A stretch of 64,000 bases of DNA from Craterostigma plantagineum (Eukaryota; Streptophyta; Magnoliopsida; Lamiales; Linderniaceae), in contig JAPQWV010000126.1 in the NCBI GenBank assembly GCA_027422505.1, forward strand, positions 847,001 to 911,000, in the 5' to 3' direction. A model generated the notes under the pieces. The model was given only the letters and a program-made list of their open reading frames with translations, did no database searches and was not told the origin of the DNA. Below are positions 45,140-58,689 of the stretch, in pieces. Each line of letters begins with the position of its first letter. Position 1 is the stretch's first letter. A program made the translations under genes and the position numbers.

Positions 45140-47168
45140 TTTGATTTTTAAAGTAGTCCTTCAACGCGCTCATCAACTCCTCCCTGTTGGTTGGACAAAG
45201 TAAGATTTACTTACACCAAGTAATATAGAAATAACAGAAAATGTAAAAGAATATATCTATTATGAACAAACATTTAACCAACAGGAACATACTCAGTAAT
45301 TTTTTCAACTTGTTCATCATCCATGAAAGCTGTGTAACACTTTGCGCGGAAGAAAGCTGTATGAAAAATCTGTTCAGTACTCTGAAAGAAAGCTGTATGA
45401 AAATCGACGTGCATCTATTTATAATGAAATAACTCTTTTTTTGTTAGCTTTTCGTTTACTTTTATTAAACATCAATTCAATTTTATACGCATACACACTC
45501 GACTTAATTTCCTGCAATTGTTCAGCTGCCGTTGCAGCTTTTTTATTTATCTACACCATCAATATCCATTATACCTCAGCTATAATTACTTTCTTTCTTG
45601 CAAATTGTTCTTGCAAATTGTTCAGCTGCCGTGCAGCTTTATTTTCTGCGCTATCATTAACTGCTTGGCTTCTTAGCAATTCCTACGCTATCATTAACTG
45701 CTTGGCTTCTTAGCAATTCCTATTTTACAGATATTTATTTACTTATTTTCGAAGTTGTTTTCTACTAGCAGCTTTTTATTTATGAGGACGGATTCTTCCG
45801 CAATGTAACACGTCTTTATTTATTTGTTGTACAGCTTTGATTCTGAATACATTATTTCGTTGTATAAGGTAGTCCATTATATACTTTTACTAGCAGCTTT
45901 TTATTTATGAGGACGGATCCTTCCGCAATGTAACACGTCTTTATTTATTTGTTGTACAGCTTTGATTCTGAATACATTATTTCGTTGTATAAGGTAGTCC
46001 ATTATATACTTTTACTAGCAGCTTTTTATTTATGAGGACGGATCCTTCCGCAATGTAACACGTCTTTATTTATTTGTACAACTTTGATTCTGAAGACATT
46101 TATTTAGTTGTGTAAAACACTCAACTATATACTTTTACTAGCAGCTTTTTATTTACGAGGAAGCATGTATCCTTCTGCACGAAACGTCTTTATTTATTTG
46201 TTTGTACAACTTTGATTATGAAGACATTTATTTCGTTGTGTAAGACACTCAAATATATACTTTTACTAGCAGCTTTTTATTTAGGAGGACGTACGTATCC
46301 TTATGCACGAAACATTGTACAACTTTGATTCTGAAGACATTTATTTCGTTGTATAAGACAGTCACTTATATACTTTTAGGGTATTTTCATTTCAAACCCC
46401 TATATAAATATCATTTACGATTCAGATCCTCATGGGAAAAAATTAGTTTAAGGACCCATTTTTATGCAGTACCACTTTATTGCTCTTATATACAAGTAGT
46501 TGAAATTTGTACCACAAAATCATAATTCGGTACCAGTTTATGATCATTTGATGCCAGTTTACTTTATTGCTCTGACATACCAGTATGTTGAATGTTTGTA
46601 ATACAAAACGATCATTCTATACCAGTTCATATATCTTTCATACCACTTTTTTACACCACCCTTAATGGGGTCTGATTTCGATGATTCCGAATTGACCCAT
46701 ACTTTAACTAGAGCTTTTTATTTAGGGTATATTAAGATTCAGGACCCAAAAGTGATTAAAAATATTTTTCAGGACCTTTAAAAAAAATTTAGTTTAAAGG
46801 ACCCAATTTTTCGTAAAATTCAAAGATAAGGACCAACCGTAATAAAAGTATATAAACTGTTATCGGATGATCGTTTTCTGTTATATTCAGAACAATGAAC
46901 TGTTACTGAGGAACGATTAATTGTTACTAAAGACAAATAAATTGTTACTGAATAATCGGATCCTTAAAACTAATATTTTTCCTGACATGGCTTGAACTAA
47001 AATTTCAGACCCTGAGAAGGGACTGAACGAAAATTCCCCCCGTTAGGGTATATTAAGATTAGGACCCAAAAGTAATTATATATTTATGAGGACGTATGTA
47101 TCCTCTGCACTGAAGCGTCTTTATTTATTTGTTTTGTAAAATAAAGGAACATAAATATACCAAGAGCT

Positions 47169-47246
47169 TCAATCCTTAGCAGCGCGCGCGGCACTTGATC
47201 CACTAAAGTTTTCATCGTCAGGTAGAAGAGTAACATCATCGTTCTC
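47169..47246 (-). pseudogene. Orphan last exon of the cystatin-like gene, unit 3
   Basis: Same as 36957-37034. Confidence 0.8.
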
Positions 47247-50096
47247 CTAATAAGTAAGACAATTAATCTTAAATAGAACGTAATAATTTCGTGTCGCCGC
47301 CAGACGAGCCACATTGCCATTGCCATTAGGGATGGTTAGCGTCACATAGTATCAAATTGCATAATGTTGAATTTGAACGTACTAATTTCGTGTCGCCGCC
47401 AGACGAGCCACATTGCGATTGCCACTCGCAATTCACACGTGTCATACGTAAGTCAAATTACTCGCAGAGTTGCATTGCATGCAAGGATTAAAAAATTGAC
47501 TTTTGAGCTCCAAAATCATTCAACAAATATCTTTTTATTTTTTTTTTATCACTCACTAAAAATATCAAATTCTTGCAACTTTTAAGGTATGGTTTGGACT
47601 GTAATTGCGATTTGTTGGGGCCACCACACAAAACTATGTGTGAACTCAATTATGGACATATTTTGTTGTGGGCCTTTACTCAAGTCACACACTATGTATA
47701 AAGTATAACCACTCCACTCCACACCTTGGTGAAATTTAGGATTAATATTAATTATTAATCCAAAGAGCAATGAGATGAATTACTTAAACGGCATTTGTTG
47801 ATAATAAAAAGATAGCAATTCAATGCATCTAATCCTCATTCCAACAGCATTATAATATTTAGATTTTTATTTATTATTTTTTTGTATTGCTTTCATTTCT
47901 GAATATATATTCATTTCTTTGTATCCTTTCAGTCATGTTATATTTTCAAGAGCTGGCAATACAGAGTTTGTGAACACATTATTTATTTCTGTTCGGCTTC
48001 CATTTAGCTGATTTTGATTTATATCTTTGTACCAACTAACCATCAGTAATATAATAAATTTAAAGAGTTGCTGAAAATAAATGAACATTATAACAAGAAA
48101 AATCATGCTAATGCCCAAGTTAATATAATGTATTAGTATCTAGCGTAGACTAGGATAAATCTTGTTTGGAAAATTCAATGAAGGGACTGAATTAGACACA
48201 AACGTGTACTGTTGAACTTGAAAATTAATATTCTTTAAGAATATCAAATATTTTAAAAGATATTTATTTTGTGTTTGAGCAATTCATTATCTAACTTTCT
48301 ATTCTTTTGCTAGGGCTTTAGATATTGCAAATATCGAGCCATCTTCCTAAAATAGAAAAGATTTCCATTAATTTGTAATATACTTGATAGATTATCTTAT
48401 TTATTCTTTCATTCAGCTTACCGTGCGCCAACCGCTTCATTAGTCCACAACATTAGTCCATTTGACCACTCTATACGTTCTAAGGTCAAAGACCAATGGC
48501 AACTTGAAGTCTAAGGCAAGGAAGGAACTTTCTAATTTTATTTTATAAACAATGTAGTTATTTATTGTTGTTATCTTAATTCTTATTACTCAACAACTAT
48601 ATTACTAACTACTCATATTTCACCATTTATTTTGGATTTCTTATATTACCAATCATTGTAATTTTTTGTTATATTATGCTATAAATAAAAAATATATAAA
48701 ATCCTTGATTTTAGAATAAAAAGGTTATAAACGAGTTTAGAGCACTATGCTCTTGGTTTCCGGATGATTTACAAAAGCTATTTATCAAATCAAATATATA
48801 TAGGTTTGACAAAAGTATCAACCATATTCATTAAGAAATTAGTACAACATGCACGGTTAAGGCTAATATTTGAGAAAATTTGTCGTGAGGTCAGGGGAAC
48901 AATGCGTTATCTATGTAGCGGATCGACGAACGCATTTATATATACTCGTGTATTGAGACCCCCAGTTCTAAAATCCTGGGTCCGTCACTGAGAATGATGA
49001 TATTACTAAGTGGACCTTAATAATGGCACAACCTCGTATGAGGCCCATTAACATTAATTGGACCGTATATTAAAGAGGCCCATTAGTTCTCTGGATATAT
49101 AATTGCCGTACATCAAAGATAATTAATTAATTAATCAAGATAGTTCATACCTACAATTTAGCTGGACAATAAATGAAGAAGAAACAAACAAAACAGTAGT
49201 CTCTGAATTGTGATTCTGTATTAATCCATTTGCTTGCATGTTTAGATTATAGAATAGCACACAAAGGCATAATCGGACAAGTAAATGAAGAGAAATATTA
49301 AAATTGAAATTGAGAGGAAGACGAGGGATTTTGATTCGAGTTGCTAAGCTTTCTCGACTTTTCTCTTGAATCTCTCTTCACCTTTTTCAACCACCATTTC
49401 CTTTTCCTATTAAATTCTGTTGCTATTCGTGATGTAAAAGGGTCTCTTTTGACCATGAAAAGGAACGTAGCTGAATTCAGGTTAGGCTCGTTTTAATTTT
49501 CTCTTTAATCATGCCACCATTTAATATTTGATTATTAATTTTAATTTGAGCCATATGGTTGTGTATGAGCTCCCTTTATTTAATGCTTTCTTCGTTTGAT
49601 TTCTGTGTTGAAGTCTTGTAGGGTTGTTGTGACTCATGTGTTAGATTCTTCTGATATGAATGTGAGAATTAGAACTCGTTAGTTTTAACTAGGTTTAGTT
49701 CGAGTTTCTTACTTGAAGTCAATGTATTTCCGACATTGCGATGTTTAATGAATGTTAATATCATGACGATTCTTATTTATATACACATGCATATAATACC
49801 ATTATAGTCTAATATAGCGGTTGAGGACAATAGTTTTCTACAATATACTCATTGAGATATTGTAGAATCAGATAATACTCATTGAGATAATAGCTTTGTG
49901 GTCATATAATATATAGCTCACATGAAAGAAATAATTGAATATCTAATAATTAGTTTGGCTTCAACGACCAAAAAGCACATCGAATCGGTTGAAACCTTAA
50001 CAAGAACGACGACGGTTCATAGAGTCCAACGACTTTGATGTGAGGGACCGTAAACTAGAAAGTTTTTCTTCTCTAAAATGCTTTGGAAACTAAAAA

Positions 50097-50280
50097 GACC
50101 ACCACCATATGTGGTGCAAAAAATCAATATACATTTAAAAGAGTTGTCACCCGTTCGGCAACAAGGTAAGCCGAATATTTGTACAAGATACAAATGTACA
50201 AATATTCGGTTTACCTTGTTGCCGAACGGCTGACAACTCTTTCAAACGTATATTGATTTTTTTCACATGTGGAGGTGGTC
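50097..50280. repeat. Protease-derived hairpin, unit 4
   Basis: Same arms and loop as in units 1-3. Confidence 0.9.
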
Positions 50281-52365
50281 TTTGATTTTTAAAGTAGTCC
50301 TTCAACGCGCTCATCAACTCCTCCCTGTTGGTTGGACAAAGTAAGATTTACTTACACCAAGTAATATAGAAATAACAGAAAATGTAAAAGAATATATCTA
50401 TTATGAACAAACATTTAACCAACAGGAACATACTCAGTAATTTTTTCAACTTGTTCATCATCCATGAAAGCTGTGTAACACTTTGCGCGGAAGAAAGCTG
50501 TATGAAAAATCTGTTCAGTACTCTGAAAGAAAGCTGTATGAAAATCGACGTGCATCTATTTATAATGAAATAACTCTTTTTTTGTTAGCTTTTCGTTTAC
50601 TTTTATTAAACATCAATTCAATTTTATACGCATACACACTCGACTTAATTTCCTGCAATTGTTCAGCTGCCGTTGCAGCTTTTTTATTTATCTACACCAT
50701 CAATATCCATTATACCTCAGCTATAATTACTTTCTTTCTTGCAAATTGTTCTTGCAAATTGTTCAGCTGCCGTGCAGCTTTATTTTCTGCGCTATCATTA
50801 ACTGCTTGGCTTCTTAGCAATTCCTACGCTATCATTAACTGCTTGGCTTCTTAGCAATTCCTATTTTACAGATATTTATTTACTTATTTTCGAAGTTGTT
50901 TTCTACTAGCAGCTTTTTATTTATGAGGACGGATTCTTCCGCAATGTAACACATCTTTATTTATTTGTTGTACAGCTTTGATTCTGAATACATTATTTCG
51001 TTGTATAAGGTAGTCCATTATATACTTTTACTAGCAGCTTTTTATTTATGAGGACGGATCCTTCCGCAATGTAACACGTCTTTATTTATTTGTTGTACAG
51101 CTTTGATTCTGAATACATTATTTCGTTGTATAAGGTAGTCCATTATATACTTTTACTAGCAGCTTTTTATTTATGAGGACGGATCCTTCCGCAATGTAAC
51201 ACGTCTTTATTTATTTGTACAACTTTGATTCTGAAGACATTTATTTAGTTGTGTAAAACACTCAACTATATACTTTTTTAGTAGCTTTTTATTTACGAGG
51301 AAGCATGTATCCTTCTGCACGAAACGTCTTTATTTATTTGTTTGTACAACTTTGATTATGAAGACATTTATTTCGTTGTGTAAGACACTCAAATATATAC
51401 TTTTACTAGCAGCTTTTTATTTAGGAGGACGTACGTATCCTTATGCACGAAACATTGTACAACTTTGATTCTGAAGACATTTATTTCGTTGTATAAGACA
51501 GTCACTTATATACTTTTAGGGTATTTTCATTTCAAACCCCTATATAAATATCATTTACGATTCAGATCCTCATGGGAAAAAATTAGTTTAAGGACCCATT
51601 TTTATGCAGTACCACTTTATTGCTCTTATATACAAGTAGTTGAAATTTGTACCACAAAATCATAATTCGGTACCAGTTTATGATCATTTGATGCCAGTTT
51701 ACTTTATTGCTCTGACATACCAGTATGTTGAATGTTTGTAATACAAAACGATCATTCTATACCAGTTCATATATCTTTCATACCACTTTTTTACACCACA
51801 TAAAATGGATAGGACCTAAAAAATTCTCAAATAGCGTCTGAATTCGAATTCAAACCCTTAATGGGGTCTGATTTCGATGATTCCGAATTGACCCATACTT
51901 TAACTAGAGCTTTTTATTTAGGGTATATTAAGATTCAGGACCCAAAAGTGATTAAAAATATTTTTCAGGACCTTTAAAAAAAATTTTAGTTTAAAGGACC
52001 CAATTTTTCGTAAAATTCAAAGATAAGGACCAACCGTAATAAAAGTATATAAACTGTTATCGGATGATCGTTTTCTGTTATATTCAGAACAATGAACTGT
52101 TACTGAGGAACGATTAATTGTTACTAAAGACAAATAAATTGTTACTGAATAATCGGATCCTTAAAACTAATATTTTTCCTGACATGGCTTGAACTAAAAT
52201 TTCAGACCCTGAGAAGGGACTGAACGAAAATTCCCCCCGTTAGGGTATATTAAGATTAGGACCCAAAAGTAATTATATATTTATGAGGACGTATGTATCC
52301 TCTGCACTGAAGCGTCTTTATTTATCTGTTTTGTAAAATAAAGGAACATAAATATACCAAGAGCT

Positions 52366-52443
52366 TCAATCCTTAGCAGCGCGCGCGGCACTTGATCCAC
52401 TAAAGTTTTCATCGTCAGGTAGAAGAGTAACATCATCGTTCTC
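52366..52443 (-). pseudogene. Orphan last exon of the cystatin-like gene, unit 4
   Basis: Same as 36957-37034. Confidence 0.8.
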
Positions 52444-52473
52444 CTAATAAGTAAGACAATTAATCTTAAATAG

Positions 52474-55400
52474 AACGTAATAATTTCGTGTCGCCGCCAG
52501 ACGAGCCACATTGCCATTGCCATTAGGGATGGTTAGCGTCACATAGTATCAAATTGCATAATGTTGAATTTGAACGTACTAATTTCGTGTCGCCGCCAGA
52601 CGAGCCACATTGCGATTGCCACTCGCAATTCACACGTGTCATGCGTAAGTCAAATTACTCGCAGAGTTGCATTGCATGCAAGGATTAAAAAATTGACTTT
52701 TGAGCTCCAAAATCATTCAACAAATATCTTTTTATTTTTTTTTTTATCACTCACTAAAAATATCAAATTCTTGCAACTTTTAAGGTATGGTTTGGACTGT
52801 AATTGCGATTTGTTGGGGCCACCACACAAAACTATGTGTGAACTCAATTATGGACATATTTTGTTGTGGGCCTTTACTCAAGTCACACACTATGTATAAA
52901 GTATAACCACTCCACTCCACACCTTGGTGAAATTTAGGATTAATATTAATTATTAATCCAAAGAGCAATGAGATGAATTACTTAAACGGCATTTGTTGAT
53001 AATAAAAAGATAGCAATTCAATGCATCTAATCCTCATTCCAACAGCATTATAATATTTAGATTTTTATTTATTATTTTTTTGTATTGCTTTCATTTCTGA
53101 ATATATATTCATTTCTTTGTATCCTTTCAGTCATGTTATATTTTCAAGAGCTGGCAATACAGAGTTTGTGAACACATTATTTATTTCTGTTCGGCTTCCA
53201 TTTAGCTGATTTTGATTTATATCTATGTACCAACTAACCATCAGTAATATAATAAATTTAAAGAGTTGCTGAAAATAAATGAACATTATAACAAGAAAAA
53301 TCATGCTAATGCCCAAGTTAATATAATGTATTAGTATCTAGCGTAGACTAGGATAAATCTTGTTTGGAAAATTCAATGAAGGGACTGAATTAGACACAAA
53401 CGTGTACTGTTGAACTTGAAAATTAATATTCTTTAAGAATATCAAATATTTTAAAAGATATTTATTTTGTGTTTGAGCAATTCATTATCTAACTTTCTAT
53501 TCTTTTGCTAGGGCTTTAGATATTGCAAATATCGAGCCATCTTCCTAAAATAGAAAAGATTTCCATTAATTTGTAATATACTTGATAGATTATCTTATTT
53601 ATTCTTTCATTCAGCTTACCGTGCGCCAACCGCTTCATTAGTCCACAACATTAGTCCATTTGACCACTCTATACGTTCTAAGGTCAAAGACCAATGGCAA
53701 CTTGAAGTCTAAGGCAAGGAAGGAACTTTCTAATTTTATTTTATAAACAATGTAGTTATTTATTGTTGTTATCTTAATTCTTATTACTCAACAACTATAT
53801 TACTAACTACTCATATTTCACCATTTATTTTGGATTTCTTATATTACCAATCATTGTAATTTTTTGTTATATTATGCTATAAATAAAAAATATATAAAAT
53901 CCTTGATTTTAGAATAAAAAGGTTATAAACGAGTTTAGAGCACTATGCTCTTGGTTTCCGGATGATTTACAAAAGCTATTTATCAAATCAAATATATATA
54001 GGTTTGACAAAAGTATCAACCATATTCATTAAGAAATTAGTACAACATGCACGGTTAAGGCTAATATTTGAGAAAATTTGTCGTGAGGTCAGGGGAACAA
54101 TGCGTTATCTATGTAGCGGATCGACGAACGCATTTATATATACTCGTGTATTGAGACCCCCAGTTCTAAAATCCTGGGTCCGTCACTGAGAATGATGATA
54201 TTACTAAGTGGACCTTAATAATGGCACAACCTCGTATGAGGCCCATTAACATTAATTGGACCGTATATTAAAGAGGCCCATTAGTTCTCTGGATATATAA
54301 TTGCCGTACATCAAAGATAATTAATTAATTAATCAAGATAGTTCATACCTACAATTTAGCTGGACAATAAATGAAGAAGAAACAAACAAAACAGTAGTCT
54401 CTGAATTGTGATTCTGTATTAATCCATTTGCTTGCATGTTTAGATTATAGAATAGCACACAAAGGCATAATCGGACAAGTAAATGAAGAGAAATATTAAA
54501 ATTGAAATTGAGAGGAAGACGAGGGATTTTGATTCGAGTTGCTAAGCTTTCTCGACTTTTCTCTTGAATCTCTCTTCACCTTTTTCAACCACCATTTCCT
54601 TTTCCTATTAAATTCTGTTGCTATTCGTGATGTAAAAGGGTCTCTTTTGACCATGAAAAGGAACGTAGCTGAATTCAGGTTAGGCTCGTTTTAATTTTCT
54701 CTTTAATCATGCCACCATTTAATATTTGATTATTAATTTTAATTTGAGCCATATGGTTGTGTATGAGCTCCCTTTATTTAATGCTTTCTTCGTTTGATTT
54801 CTGTGTTGAAGTCTTGTAGGGTTGTTGTGACTCATGTGTTAGATTCTTCTGATATGAATGTGAGAATTAGAACTCGTTAGTTTTAACTAGGTTTAGTTCG
54901 AGTTTCTTACTTGAAGTCAATGTATTTCCGACATTGCGATGTTTAATGAATGTTAATATCATGACGATTCTTATTTATATACACATGCATATAATACCAT
55001 TATAGTCTAATATAGCGGTTGAGGACAATAGTTTTCTACAATATACTCATTGAGATATTGTAGAATCAGATAATACTCATTGAGATAATAGCTTTGTGGT
55101 CATATAATATATAGCTCACATGAAAGAAATAATTGAATATCTAATAATTAGTTTGGCTTCAACGACCGAAAAGCACATCGAATCGGTTGAAACCTTAACA
55201 AGAACGACGACGGTTCATAGAGTCCAACGACTTTGATGTGAGGGACCGTAAACTAGAAAGTTTTTCTTCTCTAAAATGCTTTGGAAACTAAAAAGACCAC
55301 CACCATATGTGGTGCAAAAAATCAATATACATTTAAAAGAGTTGTCACGCGTTCGGCAACAAGGTAAGCCGAATATTTGTACAAGATACAAATGTACAAA

Positions 55401-57662
55401 TATTCGGTTTACCTTGTTGCCGAACGACTGACAACTCTTTCAAACGTATATTGATTTTTTTCACATGTGGAGGTGGTCTTTGATTTTTAAAGTAGTCCTT
55501 CAACGCGCTCATCAACTCCTCCCTGTTGGTTGGACAAAGTAAGATTTAATTACACCAAGTAATATAGAAATAACAGAAAATGTAAAAGAATATATCTATT
55601 ATGAACAAACATTTAACCAACAGGAACATACTCAGTAATTTTTTCAACTTGTTCATCATCCATGAAAGCTGTGTAACACTTTGCGCGGAAGAAAGCTGTA
55701 TGAAAAATCTGTTCAGTACTCTGAAAGAAAGCTGTATGAAAATCGACGTGCATCTATTTATAATGAAATAACTCTTTTTTTGTTAGCTTTTTTTTACTTT
55801 TATTAAACATCAATTCAATTTTATACGCATACACACTCGACTTAATTTCCTGCAATTGTTCAGCTGCCGTTGCAGCTTTTTTATTTATCTACACCATCAA
55901 TATCCATTATACCTCAGCTATAATTACTTTCTTTCTTGCAAATTGTTCTTGCAAATTGTTCAGCTGCCGTGCAGCTTTATTTTCTGCGCTATCATTAACT
56001 GCTTGGCTTCTTAGCAATTCCTACGCTATCATTAACCGCTTGACTTCTTAGCAATTCCTATTTTACAGATATTTATTTACTTATTTTCGAAGTTGTTTTC
56101 TACTAGCAGCTTTTATTTATGAGGACGGATTCTTCCGCAATGTAACACGTCTTTATTTATTTGTTGTACAGCTTTGATTCTGAATACATTATTTCGTTGT
56201 ATAAGGTAGTCCATTATATACTTTTACTAGCAGCTTTTTATTTATGAGGACGGATCCTTCCGCAATGTAACACGTCTTTATTTATTTGTTGTACAGCTTT
56301 GATTCTGAATACATTATTTCGTTGTATAAGGTAGTCCATTATATACTTTTACTAGCAGCTTTTTATTTATGAGGACGGATCCTTCCGCAATGTAACACGT
56401 CTTTATTTATTTGTACAACTTTGATTCTGTTATTTAGTTGTGTAAAACACTCAAATATATACTTTTACTAGCAGCTTTTTATTTACGAGGAAGCATGTAT
56501 CCTTCTGCACGAAACGTCTTTATTTATTTGTTTGTACAACTTTGATTATGAAGACATTTATTTCGTTGTTTAAGACACTCAAATATATACTTTTACTAGC
56601 AGCTTTTTATTTAGGAGGACGTACGTATCCTTATGCACGAAACATTGTACAACTTTTATTCTGAAGACATTTATTTCGTTGTATAAGACAGTCACTTATA
56701 TACTTTTAGGGTATTTTCATTTCAGACCCCTATATAAATATCATTTAGGATTCAGATCCTCATGGGAAAAAAATTAATTTAAAGACCCATTTTTATGCAG
56801 TACCACTTTATTGCTCTTATATACAAGTAGTTGAAATTTGTACCACAAAATCATAATTCGGTACCAGTTTATGATCATTTGATGCCAGTTTACTTTATTG
56901 CTCTGACATACCAGTATGTTGAATGTTTGTAATACAAAACGATCATTCTATACCAGTTCATATATCTTTCATACCACTTTTTTACACCACATAAAATGGA
57001 TAGGACCTAAAAAATTCTCAAATAGCGTCTGAATTCGAATTCAAACCCTTAATGGGATCTGATTTCGATGATTCCGAATTGACCCATACTTTAACTAGAG
57101 CTTTTTATTTAGGGTATATTAAGATTCAGGACCCAAAAGTGATTAAAAATATTTTTCAAGACCTTTAAAAAAAATTTAGTTTAAAGGACCCAATTTTTCG
57201 TAAAATTCAAAGATAAGGACCAACCGTAATAAAAGTATATAAAGTGTTATCGGATGATCGTTTTCTGTTATATTCAGAACAATGAACTGTTACTGAGGAA
57301 CGATTAATTGTTACTAAAGACAAATAAATTGTTACTGAATAATCGGATCCTTAAAACTAATATTTTTTCTGACATGGCTTGAACTAAAATTCAGACCCTG
57401 AGAAGGGACTGAACGAAAATTTCCCCCGTTAGGGTATATTAAGATTAGGACCCAAAAGTAATTATATATTTATGAGGACGTATGTATCCTCTGCACTGAA
57501 CGTCTTTATTTATTTGTTTTGTAAAATAAAGGAACATAAATATACCAAGAGCTTCAATCCTTAGCAGCGCGCGCGGCACTTGATCCACTAAAGTTTTCAT
57601 CGTCAGGTAGAAGAGTAACATCATCGTTCTCCTAATAAGTAAGACAATTAATCTTAAATAGA
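52474..57662 (+). repeat. Array unit 5 (about 5189 bp)
   Basis: Five ~124-bp subrepeats; element B has the 55-bp segment. It shows the most private small changes by eye, including a small deletion in one ~124-bp repeat near 56430 and two changes in the hairpin arms. Its end continues into the intact cystatin-like gene. Confidence 0.97.
55295..55478. repeat. Protease-derived hairpin, unit 5
   Basis: Same plan; one change in each arm (GTCACGCG and ACGACTGAC). The changes do not compensate each other. Confidence 0.88.
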
Positions 57663-58529
57663 AGTAAGAATTACTTTCCTGATAATAAAAACAAATAATC
57701 TTAAGTAGAAACTGAATTATTATTTCCCCTTACGACAGACAAGCAACTATCATTAATAAAATTACCTTAATTTCACAAAATAAAGCCCTTGTCTTAGGAG
57801 TATGAACAGATCCTCTGAACATAAGAGGAGGTCCACCAACTCCATGTTCTTTTGCGGTAAAGGTAAGAAAAAAACAATAATTATGATTAGCCTTCCACAC
57901 CTTAACCAGCTCAAATTCTGTTTTCTGTTGAGGCAAACATTGAAAGAAGACAAATAAAAGAAAATATTGAAAGAAGATAAATATCATTCAAGTAACAGAA
58001 GATGTAAGAAGTGGTAAAAAAAGCAAAAGAAAAAATCGAACTCTGGCATCGTTATAGAGGTTGAGGCAAAGCTTAGCAAAATCTCTCATTGTTTCATTCC
58101 GATCTGCATTGGTCATTGTAAAGACTCCCCACGCGGACTCGTCTTCCTCACTTGTCCACGGTATCATAAGAAATTCACTCATCTGTATGTAAACATAACA
58201 TAGAACCAAAATACTAGCAAGGCAGCAAGAAAAATTATAGGAAAAAACAACACAGAACGCATACGTACCTCACGGAAGTAAGTGATGGATGTCTTTTCTG
58301 TATCTACAACCACAGGAGTCATGTACTCCTTGAATTGCCTATAATCAATAGTAAATTGTTCCTCTCCATCGCTACACATCAAACAAGAAACGTCAATATA
58401 TTTTAACGAAAACAGGCCAAATTCCACTAAACGTCCAATCTAAGCTGAACACACACGAAATCGGAAGCCAAAAAAGTGACGATTTTACCTTGTTTTCATC
58501 TTTTTGGTAGGAGGCATTTCCTTTTCCAT
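57554..58529 (-). CDS. Cystatin/monellin-fold-like protein, five exons
   Basis: Exons 58489-58529, 58269-58371, 58042-58182, 57766-57924 and 57554-57631 join in phase with GT-AG introns to give 173 residues from MEKEMPPTKKMKT to AARAAKD. Exon 3 ends with FAKLCLNLYND and exon 4 opens with TEFELVKVWKANHNYCFFLT. This is the helix-plus-strand pattern of plant cystatins and related cystatin/monellin-superfamily (UPF0725-type) proteins. The protease-binding QxVxG loop of true phytocystatins is replaced by NHNYC, so inhibitory activity is doubtful. No signal peptide is seen; the N-terminus is basic, then acidic. The last exon lies in array unit 5 and recurs alone in units 1-4. Family assignment is moderate; gene structure is well supported. 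Confidence 0.68.
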
Positions 58530-58689
58530 TGTTGCCCTGCGACGGAAGTAGTGAAAAGAAAGAGGACACCTTCATATAATGAAAAAAGGAACGACGACCA
58601 TAGAACCAAACCAGACAACAACGGCGAGATTTCATATAGGAATAAAGTTTTCTCAAATCACTTCAAATACAATTTACACAAACCCTAAG

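Larger units (their letters stand above)
42137..47276 (+). repeat. Array unit 3 (5140 bp)
   Basis: Five ~124-bp subrepeats; element B lacks the 55-bp segment. Confidence 0.97.
47277..52473 (+). repeat. Array unit 4 (5197 bp)
   Basis: Five ~124-bp subrepeats; element B has the 55-bp segment. Confidence 0.97.
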
